Source of the DNA: Ariolimax columbianus
Taxonomy: Eukaryota; Mollusca; Gastropoda; Stylommatophora; Arionidae
Length of the DNA: 64,000 bases
Direction of reading: 5' to 3'
Assembly (NCBI GenBank): GCA_036924085.1
Contig: JAVGWX010000019.1
Span: 16,319,131-16,383,130, forward strand
The position numbers and the translations under genes are program-made. Below the pieces are notes generated by a model, which saw only the letters and a program-made list of their open reading frames with translations, was not told the DNA's origin and made no database searches. Each line of letters opens with the position of its first letter. The first letter of the stretch is position 1. Of this stretch, positions 20,873-32,555 are shown one piece after another.

Positions 20873-21148
20873 TAGCCGACTAGCGCAGTGGTTAGCGCGC
20901 TGGCTTCGCATCTGAGTGGTCCTGGGCTCATTCCACGGTTGAGGCGGAAATGTTTTTTTCAGACCGCAACGGCTCCCGTGTCGACCCATCCTTAAATGGG
21001 TACCGGTTCAGTCCGGGAAGTAAGAGCGGCGAGCGAGAGGAGATGGCTACCGCCTTCATATAACAGAGCCTTTGAAATGTGAGATCGCTAACACCTCACA
21101 CCCCTACGGCAGTAATGCAATGGGTTACTTTATTTTACTTTACTTTAG
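20873..21148 (+). mobile_element. SINE-C copy 2
   Basis: Head GACTAGCGCAGTGGTTAGCG (A-box) and GGGCTCATTCC (B-box), body AGACCGCAACGGCTCCCGTG and TTAAATGGGTACCGGTTCAG, end TACTTTATTTTACTTTACTT. It directly abuts the TSD of SINE-K, which faces the other way. I see no clear TSD of its own. Confidence 0.85.
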
Positions 21149-21243
21149 TTAACGTTCCGGCTTCGATTCCCACTTGTGTCCAGTTTGACAGACACTTGTT
21201 TATTTTCGGGTTAATGCTCCTCCACGTACGGAAAGTAATGGCG

Positions 21244-21437
21244 ACCTACCGTACTGCACACTTGCCAACCTACCGTACTGCACACTTGCCAACCTACCGT
21301 ACTGCACACTTGCCAACCTACCGTACTGCATACTTGCCAACCTACCGTACTGCACACTTGCCAACCTACCGTACTGCACACTTGCCAACCTACCGTACTA
21401 CACACTTGCCAACCTACCGTACTGCACACTTGCCAAG
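21244..21437. repeat. 24-bp minisatellite, 8 copies
   Basis: CGTACTGCACACTTGCCAAC plus CTAC repeats eight times with single-base variants. Frames on both strands remain open as a consequence. Confidence 0.95.
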
Positions 21438-21559
21438 AAACATATAACAGCCAAATAGGTGGCGGTTGTAAGAAGCTACGTTCCGTAAAAGGACATGCGA
21501 CTTACTTAAGTTAAAACATCATCAGTAATTATTTATCGTGTCACACAAGATATATGGCA

Positions 21560-21905
21560 GTCTTAGACTTTATCCACCTGTTCTTCTACAAGGGCAGATG
21601 CCCATGTGCAGATTCCAGCTCTGGTATGAGCTGGATGTAGCCGGGAGGAGGATTTAGATGGATAGGATCGAGCAGCTTATTACTCCGCTGCGTTGGGACA
21701 AGTGCCGCAGAGGGTGGTTAACTGATATGCGAACCCATCTTAATAGATTCAAACATTCGAACAAAGTAGACCCGCAGCCTGTTAGACGCCATCTATGCTG
21801 CTCTAAAGAAAGTACATAACCATGGCCGGTGTTATGCCATGTCACACAGTTAGTCGCCTCTTACGACATGCTCTCTGTGAGGCAGTGGTACTATTCTTGT
21901 CCTTG
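21560..21905 (+). repeat. Interspersed repeat D copy 2
   Basis: TACAAGGGCAGATGCCCATG, GAGCTGGATGTAGCCGGGAG, CAGCTTATTACTCCGCTGCG, GTTAGACGCCATCTATGCTG and TTAGTCGCCTCTTACGACAT match the copies at 9.7, 42.1 and 50.8 kb. This is the longest copy with both ends seen. Confidence 0.87.
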
Positions 21906-22510
21906 TCATACACAAAGACCCCGTCAGGCCACTCGGCCATACAGTTTATATATACTTGTATTGTCTTGTACGATTTTCATAAGTCTGAGTACGTCTTTAT
22001 TGTGCGCATTAATAAATAGGACTGTTATTTCCACTGTAACCTATATAGTTCGGAAAAGCGGACGCTAGCTATGGTATATTTCATCATGATGATGATGATA
22101 ATCAGTATCATCATCTTTCATGGGGGTTAGCGAGGTCTGGGCTGGATGTCACTCTCGTTAAAGGAAAGTGAAGCGTCTGATATAGCCTCTCCTTTCCAGG
22201 TGTAGAGATCGCAGCTGGGTGCACTGTTCGGCTTGCCGTTCAGGAGTTTCCATGCCAATGGCCTCTCCTCTATTACTGTGTCCTCAGCAGCACCTTCATG
22301 AGTGCCCCCTCTGTTTCTTATAGAGCCTGCTGTGGGGCGCCACCGAGTACCCGGCGGTATAGCTGGGCGGGTAGATTGGGCTCATTAGCCTTGCTTGGAA
22401 GTCAATCTAAGAGAAGGTAAACTCTGACTCTAAACCCGGGTAGACGAAGCTCGTTAGCCTGTTCAGGCAGTTCGCCTAGGAGAGGATGAACTCTGATTTT
22501 AAATCCACAC
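21906..22510. other. No recognisable gene
   Basis: A short (ATG)n at 22084-22100. The following block, with GAGTACCCGGCGGTATAGCT and GGGCTCATTAGCCTTGCTTG, has an internal near-duplicate (GAAGCTCGTTAGCCTG) and continues after SINE-A to about 23130. It may be the 5' part of an old LINE, but I cannot show a domain. Confidence 0.4.
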
Positions 22511-22763
22511 AGAGGACGGCGTGGCCTAGTGGTTAACTGGCACGGCTCACAACCGGAAGGTGCTGGGTTCGATCCCCATTACAGCACCGGCCGTTAACCC
22601 GGGGAAGCAAACCCTTAGAAAATGCAGGAGGAAGCAGACCCTTACATAAAATGCATGCTGAAGTCGGATGCATTGGGCCGACAGACGCAAAATAAAAACC
22701 ACAGTGCAACGCACACCGCCTTGGGGATAAGAGAAATAACGCGAACGGGAAAAAAAAATTAAA
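22511..22763 (+). mobile_element. SINE-A copy 3
   Basis: Complete head (A-box GTGGCCTAGTGGTTAACTGG, B-box GGTTCGATCCC), body and A-rich tail. A perfect 10-bp TSD, AAATCCACAC, lies at 22501-22510 and 22764-22773. Confidence 0.92.
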
Positions 22764-22773
22764 AAATCCACAC

Positions 22774-23137
22774 GTCCCAGAGACTGCTGGCTAGTCTTGG
22801 GACGATGAGAGTATCATTGGATGTCTCGAGTAACTAGCATCTGCGCCAACGACTCCACTGCCTTATAGAAACCCCGGGAGAGTGTAGGGCTACGGGAGTA
22901 AACCCAGACAGAAAATCCGGAGTTGTAGCACCTAAGGCAGATGGTTTCAAAATTGCGAACTCATTCCGGCAGCTCCTGCAGCTGAGCTGGTGCGAAATTG
23001 TCATGCTTTGGATTATACCAGCGAAGCAGAGAGGAGATCCGGTAGTTTGGGCAGCCCAGGGTCTCCATATTCAGCGCCATGGGAGGCTACTAACAGGGTG
23101 CCACGCGCATGGTCTGCAATGACTGAGACGCCTATGA
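22774..23137. other. No recognisable gene
   Basis: Continuation of the sequence that SINE-A split (GAGACTGCTGGCTAGTCTTG, GGGAGAGTGTAGGGCTACGG). No domain read. Confidence 0.4.
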
Positions 23138-23575
23138 ATAAGTATCATCATCATCATAAGTATCATCATGATCATAAGTATCATCATATTCATCATAAGT
23201 ATCATTATCATCATAAGTATCATCATCATAAGTATCATTATCATCATATCATCATCATAAGTATCATCATCTTCATCATCATCATAAGTATCATCATCAT
23301 CATCATAAGTATCATCATCATCATCATAAGTATCATCATCATCATCATCATAAGTATCATCATCATCATCATAAGTATCATCATCATCATCATAAGTATC
23401 ATCATCATCATCATCATAAGTATCATCATCATAAGTATCATCATCACCATAAGTATCATCACCATAAGTATCATCACCATAAGTATCATCATCATCACCA
23501 TAAGTATCATCACCATAAGTATCATCACCATAAGTATCATCATCATCACCATAAATATCATCACCATACGTACCA
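23138..23575. repeat. (CAT)n tract with AAGTAT punctuation
   Basis: Blocks of ATCATCATCATCAT separated by AAGTATC, in 18-27-bp periods, turning to ATCACCATAAGTATC at the 3' end. All long frames across it are low complexity (D/T/Y or M/I/L). Confidence 0.96.
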
Positions 23576-23868
23576 TCATCTGACCTGGATGTTACCCTTC
23601 GCTCCTTACCGTTAGCGCCGGAGCACAAGTCTTCACTAAATAGTTCGCGAACATGTTTTCTCCTGTTGTCACACCAGACCAGAGCACACATCCGTCGGCT
23701 GAATACAGGTGTGCCGGCGACGCCCTCTGGGTGACGACACAAGTCGCACGTAAAGCATATCACGGATTGAACAGGTAATCTTGCGCCGTGATATGAGCGA
23801 AAGGAGGATCTGATGGGTGGATAAGAGGTCGGTAGAAATATGCAAGTAAAGAAGGATTGAATGGATCG

Positions 23869-23920
23869 AGTGGATAGCGTGGGTCGAGTGGATAGCGTGG
23901 GTCGAGTGGATAGCGTGCGA
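23869..23920. repeat. 18-bp tandem repeat, 3 copies
   Basis: GAGTGGATAGCGTGGGTC repeats three times, the last copy partial. Confidence 0.85.
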
Positions 23921-23989
23921 GAGGTTTGGTAGTCCTGTAAGGGGAAGGGGGGGGGGGAGAGAAAGAGTAATCAGGGTCAGGTCATAATA

Positions 23990-24385
23990 CTCTTCTTCTT
24001 TTTCTTCTTCTACTTCGTCTTCTTCATCTTCTTCTTCTTCTCCTCTTCTTTTTCTTCTTCGTCTTCTTCCTCTCTTACTTTCTCCTTCTTCTCCTCCACC
24101 TGCTTCTCTTCTTCTACTACTTCTGCTGCTGCTTCTTCTTCTTCTTCTTCTTTCTTCTCTTCTTCTTCGTCTTCTTCTTCTCCTCTTACTCTTTCTCCTT
24201 CTCCTCCATCTTCTTCTTCGTCTCCTCTTACTCTTTCTCCTTCTCCTCCATCTCCTTCTCTTCTTCTCCACCTCCTTCTACTACTTCTGCGTCGTATACT
24301 GCTTCTTTTCCTTCTTCTTCACCTTCTTCCCTTCCTCTTTCTCGTCTTTTTCTCTTCCTCCTCTTCTTCTTTTTCTTCTCCTTAT
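23990..24385. repeat. CTT/CTC polypyrimidine tract
   Basis: Nearly 400 bp of almost pure pyrimidine on +, built of CTTCTTCTC words. The minus-strand frame of Arg/Lys/Glu is low complexity. Confidence 0.96.
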
Positions 24386-24394
24386 GTTTCGACG

Positions 24395-24700
24395 TTCATC
24401 CTGAAAACAACGTGGTGCCGTAGTTTTCAGCGAGGCTGCAAAATCTGCGCCTGTTCGAGCAAACATCATCCGTTTTCAGCATGGCATATTTGGATTCCGT
24501 GTTTGCCTTAACGCTTCAATCTCTGTTCTCTTAACCAGGCTTTACTAGTGCAGCCTGTTTCCAGGGCCGCAACTCGGGTGCTGAATAGGGTCTGTGTCAG
24601 CTGTGATTCGCTGATCCTGATGCAAACAATCTGCTTTGAGTCACTGGCTGCTGTCAGCTCATTCATTGTGCTGCAGCTTTGACCACAACATCGTAATGAC
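24395..24700 (-). mobile_element. Retroposon B relative, divergent
   Basis: Its plus strand has CGTAGTTTTCAGCGAGGCTG, AAACATCATCCGTTTTCAGC, TTAACCAGGCTTTACTAGTG and GATTCGCTGATCCTGATGC, in the same order as retroposon B (CGTAGTTTACAGCTTCGCTG ... TTCGCTGGCCCTGAC). It is closer to the copy at 37.57 kb than to full B copies, suggesting a subfamily. It has no tail that I can separate from the upstream CTT tract. Confidence 0.65.
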
Positions 24701-24714
24701 CAAGACCCCGACTT

Positions 24715-25815
24715 CCAAACAGGGTCAGGGGAAACATGCTGATCTTGCACCCCCCCCCTCCCCCACCGCCTAAATCTCCCGCCAAGGTCAGGTGAAACAT
24801 GCTGATCTTGTGGCCCCTCCCCCAAATCTCCCGTCAGGGTAAGGTGAAACATGCTGATCCTGACCCCCCATCTCCCGCCAGGGACAGGAGAAACACGCGG
24901 ATCAAGACCCCTTCTCCCATCACGGTCAGGTGAAACATGTTAATCTTGACCCCCATTTGCCATTAAGGTCAGGTGAAACATGCTGATCTTGACACCCCCT
25001 CCCTCCCCCACCCCATTTGCCATTAAGGTCAGGTGAAATATGCTGATCTTGACCCCCATCTCCCATCAAGGTCAGGTGATACATGCTGTTCTTGACCACC
25101 ATTTCCCATCAAGGTCAGGTGAAACATGCTGATCTTGACACCCCCTCCCTCCCCCACCCCATTTCCCGTCAAGGTCAGGTGAAATATGCTGATCTTGACT
25201 CCCATCAAGGTCAGGTGAAACATGCTGTTCTTGACTCCCCCCCCCCTCCCTCCTCCACCCCCGTCCCATTTCCCGTCAAGGTCAGGTGAAACATGCTGAT
25301 CTTGACCCCCATCTCCCATCAAGGTCAGGTGAAACATGCTGATCTTGACCCCCATCTCCCATCAAGGTCAGGTGAAACATGCTAATCTTGACACCCCCTC
25401 CCTCCCCCACCCCATTTCCCGTCAAGGTCAGGTGAAATATGCTGATCTTGACTCCTATCAAGGTCAGGTGAAATATGCTGTTCTTGACCCCCATTTGCCA
25501 TCAAGGTCAGGTGAAACATGCTGATCTTGACACCCCCTCCCTCCCCCACCCCATTTCCCGTCAAGGTCAGGTGAAATATGCTGATCTTGATCCCCATCTC
25601 CCATCAAGGTCAGATGAAACATGCTGTTCTTGACTCTCCCCCTCCCTCCTCCACCCCCCATCCCATTTCTCGTCAAGGTCAGGTGAAACATGCTGATCTT
25701 GACCCCCATCTCCCATCAAGGTCAGGTGAAACATGCTGATCCTGACCCCACCCCCCCCCCACCCCACCGTCCCCACCCCCACTCCATTTCTTGTCAGCGT
25801 CAGGTGAAACATTGT
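24715..25815. repeat. 43-75-bp array derived from family G, about 22 copies
   Basis: The constant core GGTCAGGTGAAACATGCTGA plus TCTTGAC is joined by either short (CCCCATCTCCCATCAA) or long (CACCCCCTCCCTCCCCCACC) spacers, so the period alternates. The same core (CAGGGTCAGCTGAAACATAC) occurs once at 47324 in another copy of family G. Both strands are open in places. Confidence 0.92.
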
Positions 25816-26070
25816 GATTAAGACCCCACGTCACGTGTAAGTGCTCCTGGAAACACCCTTTATTACAGTAGTCTGGCCAACGAGGTGGAGATCGGCACTG
25901 TAATCCCTATAGGGATGTAGCTTACCGTGGAACCTCGTATAACACTACAGCCAGGAAGATCCAGGTTCACCTTTTTAAGTACGTATCGGGATTTAAGAAG
26001 AACTACTGTAACCTGCTACCACAGGAATGCAGTCAAGAATTAACACAGCACAACTGGCCCCGAGCAACAA
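25816..26070 (+). repeat. Interspersed repeat G copy 1
   Basis: CTCCTGGAAACACCCTTTAT, AGTCTGGCCAACGAGGTGGA, TAAGAAGAACTACTGTAACC and TGCTACCACAGGAATGCAGT align with 47345-47600. It follows directly on the array built from its own 5' part. Confidence 0.75.
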
Positions 26071-26770
26071 CAGCACAATATGATGTTAAATTTAAGGAAA
26101 TCGATCGTCCAGGGATCGGATGCAGTAGGAAGGTAACATAGACTGTCGTTGGAAAAGCAATCGAAGTATTGCTTTCAAAAGAACAGAACTTGCACCTCCC
26201 CACGTATCGTCTACGGGTGAAAGTGAGAAGAGGAAACAAAACGGCAGCACTTGGCTATAACCAGGTTTGGAAACTGTAACCCTCCAGCCTGCATGAACAC
26301 GTATATTAACTCCCACCCACTTTCCCACTATTAGCACACACTTAGGCTGGCTAGAACAAAACAGTCAAAGAGCACTAATGGCGGAAGCGACCAGCAGGTA
26401 GCAATGACCATTCAACCAATCAGCTCGAATCAAGGGGGTTAAATATGCATTCTCCTGTCAGTAATCGAATCGGAATTATAGTAATTCTGTTGCATTCTTT
26501 TGTTTTATAGACAAAGTTATTCGTTCTGTCGAAACCCATAGCTATGACTTTTCTCTCCCTTGATAAAGTACTCGTAAACATAAACGAGTTTTGTTAACCA
26601 AAATACACCTTTATGCATGTTACGTGTTCATTTCGCCGTTTAATGTGCCAAATATGTACGTTTATTCACAACCGTTTTAGCTCGAGAGGGTCTCGTATTC
26701 GCGGCCAGAGGATTACTTGCGGTTCGCCAAGCTTTTTCTTGTGGCCCGCGAAGTGAAATGTAAGATAGAA
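26071..26770. other. No recognisable gene
   Basis: Ordinary AT-rich sequence. The frames at 26033-26337 show no domain. Confidence 0.5.
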
Positions 26771-26771
26771 T

Positions 26772-26935
26772 TCCCTGCTGAAGTTGGATGTGTCGGACCG
26801 AAAATGTGCAGATATTGCAGTCAATATGTAAACGGCGACAGAACGCATTCCGTTCTCTTGACTACATTCTGCTACCTAAGCGTTTTGCAGGACTTGGTAG
26901 TGGGAGATTAAGAACGAACGAAGTCAAGTCCAAGT
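26772..26935 (+). mobile_element. Retroposon B, 3' half
   Basis: CTGCTGAAGTTGGATGTGTC, CGCATTCCGTTCTCTTGACT and TGGTAGTGGGAGATTAAGAA match the 3' half of retroposon B, ending GAACGAACGAAG without the long GAA tail. 5'-truncated. Confidence 0.82.
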
Positions 26936-26963
26936 CAAGATAAAGAGTTCAAATCAAAGAAGA

Positions 26964-27241
26964 TGGGGACGGCGTGGCCTAGTGGTTAAGTGGCACGGCT
27001 CACAACCAGAAGGTGCTGGGTTCGATCCCCATCACAGCACCGGCCGTTGCCCCGGGGAAGCAAACCCTTAGAAAATGCAGGAGGAAGCAGATCCTTACAT
27101 AAAATGCATGCTGAAGTCGAATGCACTGGGCCGACAGGCGCAAAATAAAAACCACAGTGTAACGCACACACGCCTTAATAACGCACACACAGAATAAATA
27201 AATAAGGCGAACGCAAAAAAAAAAAAAAAAAAAAAAAAAAG
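26964..27241 (+). mobile_element. SINE-A copy 4
   Basis: Complete A-box, B-box and body, then a small CACACACGCCTTAATAACGC duplication and a pure A tail of about 24 bases (27217-27240). The TSD is CAAAGAAGA at 26955-26963 and 27242-27250. The long tail suggests this is the youngest SINE-A copy here. Confidence 0.92.
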
Positions 27242-27250
27242 CAAAGAAGA

Positions 27251-28545
27251 AGCGTCTTAAACTGTGAAAGGATTACAAAACACCTCCATCAAATATGATG
27301 TGATTCAGTGATTGGTAGTGGGCTTCCGTATATTTTCCGGTAGTAGTGCAATGCAATGCGTGTCAGTAGGTTCACTACTATGGAGGGTCACAGTGGCGAT
27401 CCCCCACGTCGTTGGTGCTCGTTTCTAGGAGCACCAAGTAGGCGTGGCACATGGTCTTGCGCTATAAGGTTCACTAATCTCTGACCGCTAGTCTTGGTTT
27501 CCAGATTTGAAGTTAAGTTAGACATGTATACATTTGACCAAGGGAAACCAGTTCTGCGATGGCAAGTCAGTAAATAGGTCACACAGGGATATTAATAATG
27601 AGATTTGAACTTGAAAACAATTTATTATTGCACTTAAATTTCAATTTTTTCAAGGCATGATTTCAACCAACTTATCCAATCGATTTATCAGTGCAAGGCC
27701 GTGCCAATTTGATTCAGTATTCGCAATTAAGCTCACCCCAACGTTAACACACCTCCTGGAAATTCAATCGATCACGCTTTATGATGTAGGCTAAACCATA
27801 CGAAGGCCTTATTACAGCTGCTACACTGTCTATCGTTACTAGCATGTCAACTTGAATCATCTTCCACATCCGCCGCACAAACACCAGGGTTGGGCTTTAT
27901 CAGCAATATTTTCAGTCCTTGAGAAAATGCATCGACTCAGCTATGCAGCACTTTACGCGGCAAACGTTTCTCATTGTAACCATTAACCATTATTTCCTGA
28001 TCAATATCTTTTTCAGGAAATCCTTTTTCCCATCCCCCAACTGCCTCCATCAAAATACAAAACAACACGATGCACTTTAAGTGTACATTCTGTAGGCAAC
28101 GACTCCATTTTGGTATCTTAGCTGCAGGCATGCATGTGGGACTTATCGTCTGCTACATGCAGTAATCACACAGCTGAATGTTACTGCCACCAAAAGGACA
28201 CCTTTAGAAACCACCAACTATATTTTTTTGCTATCCCATATCAGTTTATGACCTACTTGCTGACTTAGCTCCCGTAATGAGAACCATACATAATGAGGTT
28301 GTGGAGCACTAAGACATAAAGAAAGTCAATGATAAACAGCACTTTTTTTCGAAATGTTAAAAAAAAGCACATATGCAGGCTTGCTTGTTTAAAAACAAGT
28401 TTTTGTATAAAGCAAAACATGCTGTAGGATTTATCATAGAACCAACTGGCAGCAAAGAACGAACTTGAAATAAATTACATATCAGACAGTTAAATTAAAC
28501 TAAACTTAAAGGTTGAAAAAAATCATGTATATTTAAATACATGCT
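27251..28545. other. No recognisable gene (1.3 kb)
   Basis: AT-rich, no repeat family that I could match within the window and no frame above 70 codons. Confidence 0.5.
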
Positions 28546-28549
28546 CCTT

Positions 28550-28805
28550 ACAATTCTTCACAAAAGAAAGATGAATGCAAAGAGTTTTTTGGCATCAATT
28601 ACACAATAAACAGCATGAAAAGAGAAGAAAACTTTGTAAAAATGGGACACTTTAACGTGAGACCAGGATATGACAGAACATGAGTTGAAAACTATCTAGG
28701 AAAATACGGAGATACACACAGCGAGAGAAACGAGAAGGGTGCATACTCCTAGAAATGTATAGACAACACGGTGTGCTCACAACAAACACTCGTTTTTAGA
28801 ACAGA
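28550..28805 (+). pseudogene. LINE endonuclease (APE) fragment
   Basis: Reads KEDECKEFFG, then MGHFNVRPGYDRT, which corresponds to the 'GDFNARVGxD' motif of LINE APE-type endonucleases with the catalytic Asp changed to His. KYGDTHSERNEKG (matching 'KHGxGERNENG') and, after a frameshift, LLEMYRQHGVLTTNT follow. Broken by an internal stop and a frameshift. The RT part is absent and a 30-bp satellite begins about 60 bp downstream. Confidence 0.75.
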
Positions 28806-28861
28806 AGCTAGCATGTATTAGCACGGTACAGGTGGAATGATTTGAACCAGAAAACTTTAAC

Positions 28862-29580
28862 TTGACTTCATGCGGATCTTGGTACATTAACTTGACTTCA
28901 TGCTGATATTGGTACACTAACTTGGCTTCATGCGGATCTTGGTACATTAACTTGGCTTCATGCTGATATTGGTACACTAACTTGGCTTCATGCTGATCTT
29001 GGTACATTAACTTGACTTCATGCTGATATTGGTACACTAACTTGGCTTCATGCGGATCTTGGTACATTAACTTGGCTTCATGCTGATATTGGTACACTAA
29101 CTTGGCTTCATGCTGATCTTGGTACATTAACTTGACTTCATGCTGATATTGGTACACTAACTTGGCTTCATGCGGATCTTGGTACATTAACTTGGCTTCA
29201 TGCTGATCTTGGTACATTAATATGGCTACATGCTGATCTTGGTACATAACTTGGCTTCATGCGGATCTTGGTACATTAATTTGGCTTCATGCTGATCTTG
29301 GTACATAACTTGGCTTCATGCGGATCTTGGTACATTAACTTGGCTTCATGCTGATCTTGGTACATTAACTTGGCTACATGCTGATCTTGGTACATAACTT
29401 GGCTTCATGCGGATCTTGGTACATTAATTTGGCTACATGCTGATCTTGGTAAATTAACTTGGCTACATGCTGATCTTGGTACATTAACTTGGCTACATGC
29501 TGATCTTGGTTCATTAACTTGGCTTCGTGCAGATTTTGGTCCATTAACTTGGCTTCATACTGTCCTTGACTCATTCACAT
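28862..29580. repeat. 30-bp minisatellite, about 24 copies
   Basis: AACTTGGCTTCATGCTGATC plus TTGGTACATT repeats. The four-unit block 28921-29040 is repeated without a difference at 29041-29160. One-base deletions (TACATAACTTGG) appear in the later half. Confidence 0.96.
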
Positions 29581-29905
29581 GTTTAAAAAAAATCCCATCT
29601 TGACATCAAATGACATCAAATGACTTAGCTTAACTTTATACCATCCTAAGTCCATTAAATTGACTTCTCATCCATTGGTCCATTAACTTGGCTTCGTGCT
29701 GCAATTTCATCACTTTATGCCAACTGTGGTCCATTATCTTGACTTAATGTGAGATTTGATCCGTTAATTTGTCTTCATGCTGCCTTTGGCCAACTTGGCC
29801 GTAAGTGGTCCTTGATCTATTAACTTGACTATATGGCTCTTGATAGTTAACTTGACAACAACGCAGCCCTTGACGCTTTAACTTGATTTCACGTGGCGCT
29901 CAGGT
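29581..29905. repeat. Degenerate edge of the 30-bp array
   Basis: TTAACTTGACTTCATG-like words continue at irregular 30-60-bp spacing with strong divergence, the expected look of an old array margin. Confidence 0.65.
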
Positions 29906-30084
29906 TTGTCTGTTTGAAACTCTCGCTGAAAGTAGATTAGTAAGCTGAGTTTCAAAGAAAACTTTACAAACAGTACTCTGTTTATCATACACAAATACAA
30001 CAGTACCCCATATATGATACAATAATAAAGCAGTACTCGTATAGGATGAACTAATAGACAGTAGCCCTAATAGGGTGGATTAGT

Positions 30085-32555
30085 AAACAATACACCATAT
30101 ATGATACTATAGTGCAACATTATCCAATATATGATACTATAGTGCAACATTATCCAATATATAATGCTATAGTGCAACATTATCCAATATATGATACTAT
30201 AGTGCAACATTATCCAATATATGGTACTATAGTGCAACATTATCCAATATATGATACTATAGTCGAACATTATCCAATATATGGTACTAAAGTGCAACAT
30301 TATCCAATATATGATACTATAGTCGAACATTATCCAATATATGGTACTATAGTGCAACATTACCCCATCATATATGATACAAAAATGCACCATTACTCCA
30401 TATATGATACAATAATGCACCATTACTCCATATGTGATACAATAATGCACCATTACTCCATTTATGATACAATAATGCACCATTACTCCATATATGATAC
30501 AATAATGCACCATTACCCTATCATATAGGATAAAATAATGCACCATTACTCCATATATGATACAATAATACACCATTACTCCATATATGATACACTAATG
30601 CACCATTACCCCAAATATGATACAATAATGCACCATTGCTCCATATATGATACAATAATGCACCATTACCCCGTATATGATACAATAATGCACCATTACT
30701 CCATATATGATACAATAATGCACCATTACCCCATATATGATACAATAATGCACCATTACCCCATATATGATACAATAATGCACCATTACTCCATATATGA
30801 TACAATAATGCACCATTACTCCATATGTGATACAATAATGCACTATTACTCCATTTATGATACAATAATGCACCATTACTCCATATATGATACAATAATG
30901 CACCATTACCCTATCATATATGATAAAATAATGCACCATTACTCCATATATGATACAATAATACACCATTACTCCATCATATATGATACAATCATGCACC
31001 ATTACTCCATATATGATACAATAATGCACCATTACCCTATCATATATGATACAATAATGCACCATTACCCCATATATGATACAATAATGGACCATTACTC
31101 CATATATGGTACAATAATGCACCATTACCCCATATATGATACAATAATGCACCATTACCCCATATATGATACAATAATGCACCATTACTCCATATATGAT
31201 ACAATGATGCACCATTACTCCATATATGATACAATAATGCACCATTACTCCATATATGATACAATAATGCACCATTACTCCATATGTGATACAATAATGC
31301 ACCATTACTCCATTTATGATACAATAATGCACCATTACTCCATATATGATACAATAATGCACCATTACTCCATATATGATACAATAATGCACCATTACTC
31401 CATCATGTATGATACAATAATGCACCATTACTCCATATATGATACAATAATGCACCATTATCCTATCATATATGATACAATAATGCACCATTACTCCATA
31501 TATGATACAATAATGCACCATTACTCCATCATATATGATACAATAATGCACCATTACCCCATCATATATGATACAATAATGCACCATTACTCCATATATG
31601 ATACAATAATGCACCATTACTCCATACATGATACAATAATGCACCATTACTCCATCATATATGATACAATAATGCACCATTACTCCATCATATATGAAAC
31701 AATAATGCACCTTTACTCCATATATGATACAATAATGCACCATTACTCCATATATGATACAATAATGCACCATTACTCCATCATATATGATACAATAATG
31801 CACCATTACTCCATATATGATACAATAATGCACCATTACTCCATATATGATACAATAATGCACCATTACTCCATATATGATACAATAATGCACCATTACT
31901 CCATATATGATACAATAATGCACCATTACTCCATATATGATACAATAATGCACCATTACTCCATCATATATGATACAATAATGCACTATTACTCCATATA
32001 TGATACAATAATGCACCATTACTCCATATATGATACAATAATGCACCATTACTCCATATATGATACAATAATGCACCATTACTCCATATATGATACAATA
32101 ATGCACCATTACTCCATATATGATACAATAATGCACCATTACTCCATATATGATACAATAATGCACCATTACTCCATCATATATGATACAATAATGCACC
32201 ATTACTCCATATATGATACAATAATGCACCATTACTCCATATATGATACAATAATGCACCATTACTCCATATATGATACAATAATGCACCATTACTCCAT
32301 ATATGATACAATAATGCACCATTACTCCATATATGATACAATAATGCACCATTACTCCATATATGATACAATAATGCACCATTACTCCATATATGATACA
32401 ATAATGCACCATTACTCCATCATATATGATACAATAATGCACCATTACTCCATATATGATACAATAATGCACCATTACTCCATATATGATACAATAATGC
32501 ACCATTACTCCATATATTATACAATAATGCACCATTACTCCATATATGATACAAT
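30085..32555. repeat. 30-bp satellite open on both strands, about 82 copies
   Basis: The unit begins TATATGATACAATAATGCAC and ends CATTACTCCA. The first nine copies are a related subtype (ATATGATACTATAGTGCAAC). Some units carry three extra bases (CATCATATATGA), giving 33 bp. A 682-codon + frame (30538-32586) repeats M-H-H-Y-S-I-Y-D-T-I, and a 658-codon - frame (32571-30595) repeats V-H-Y-C-I-I-Y-G-V-M. A stop-free unit of a length divisible by three gives such frames automatically, so I do not call a gene. Confidence 0.97.

Noticed and set aside
23669..24271. Arg/Glu-rich 200-codon minus-strand protein
   Set aside because: Encoded by a CTT/CTC tract; composition follows from the repeat alone.
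28550..28805. Functional endonuclease
   Set aside because: The GDFN-type motif has His in place of Asp and the frame has a stop and a frameshift.
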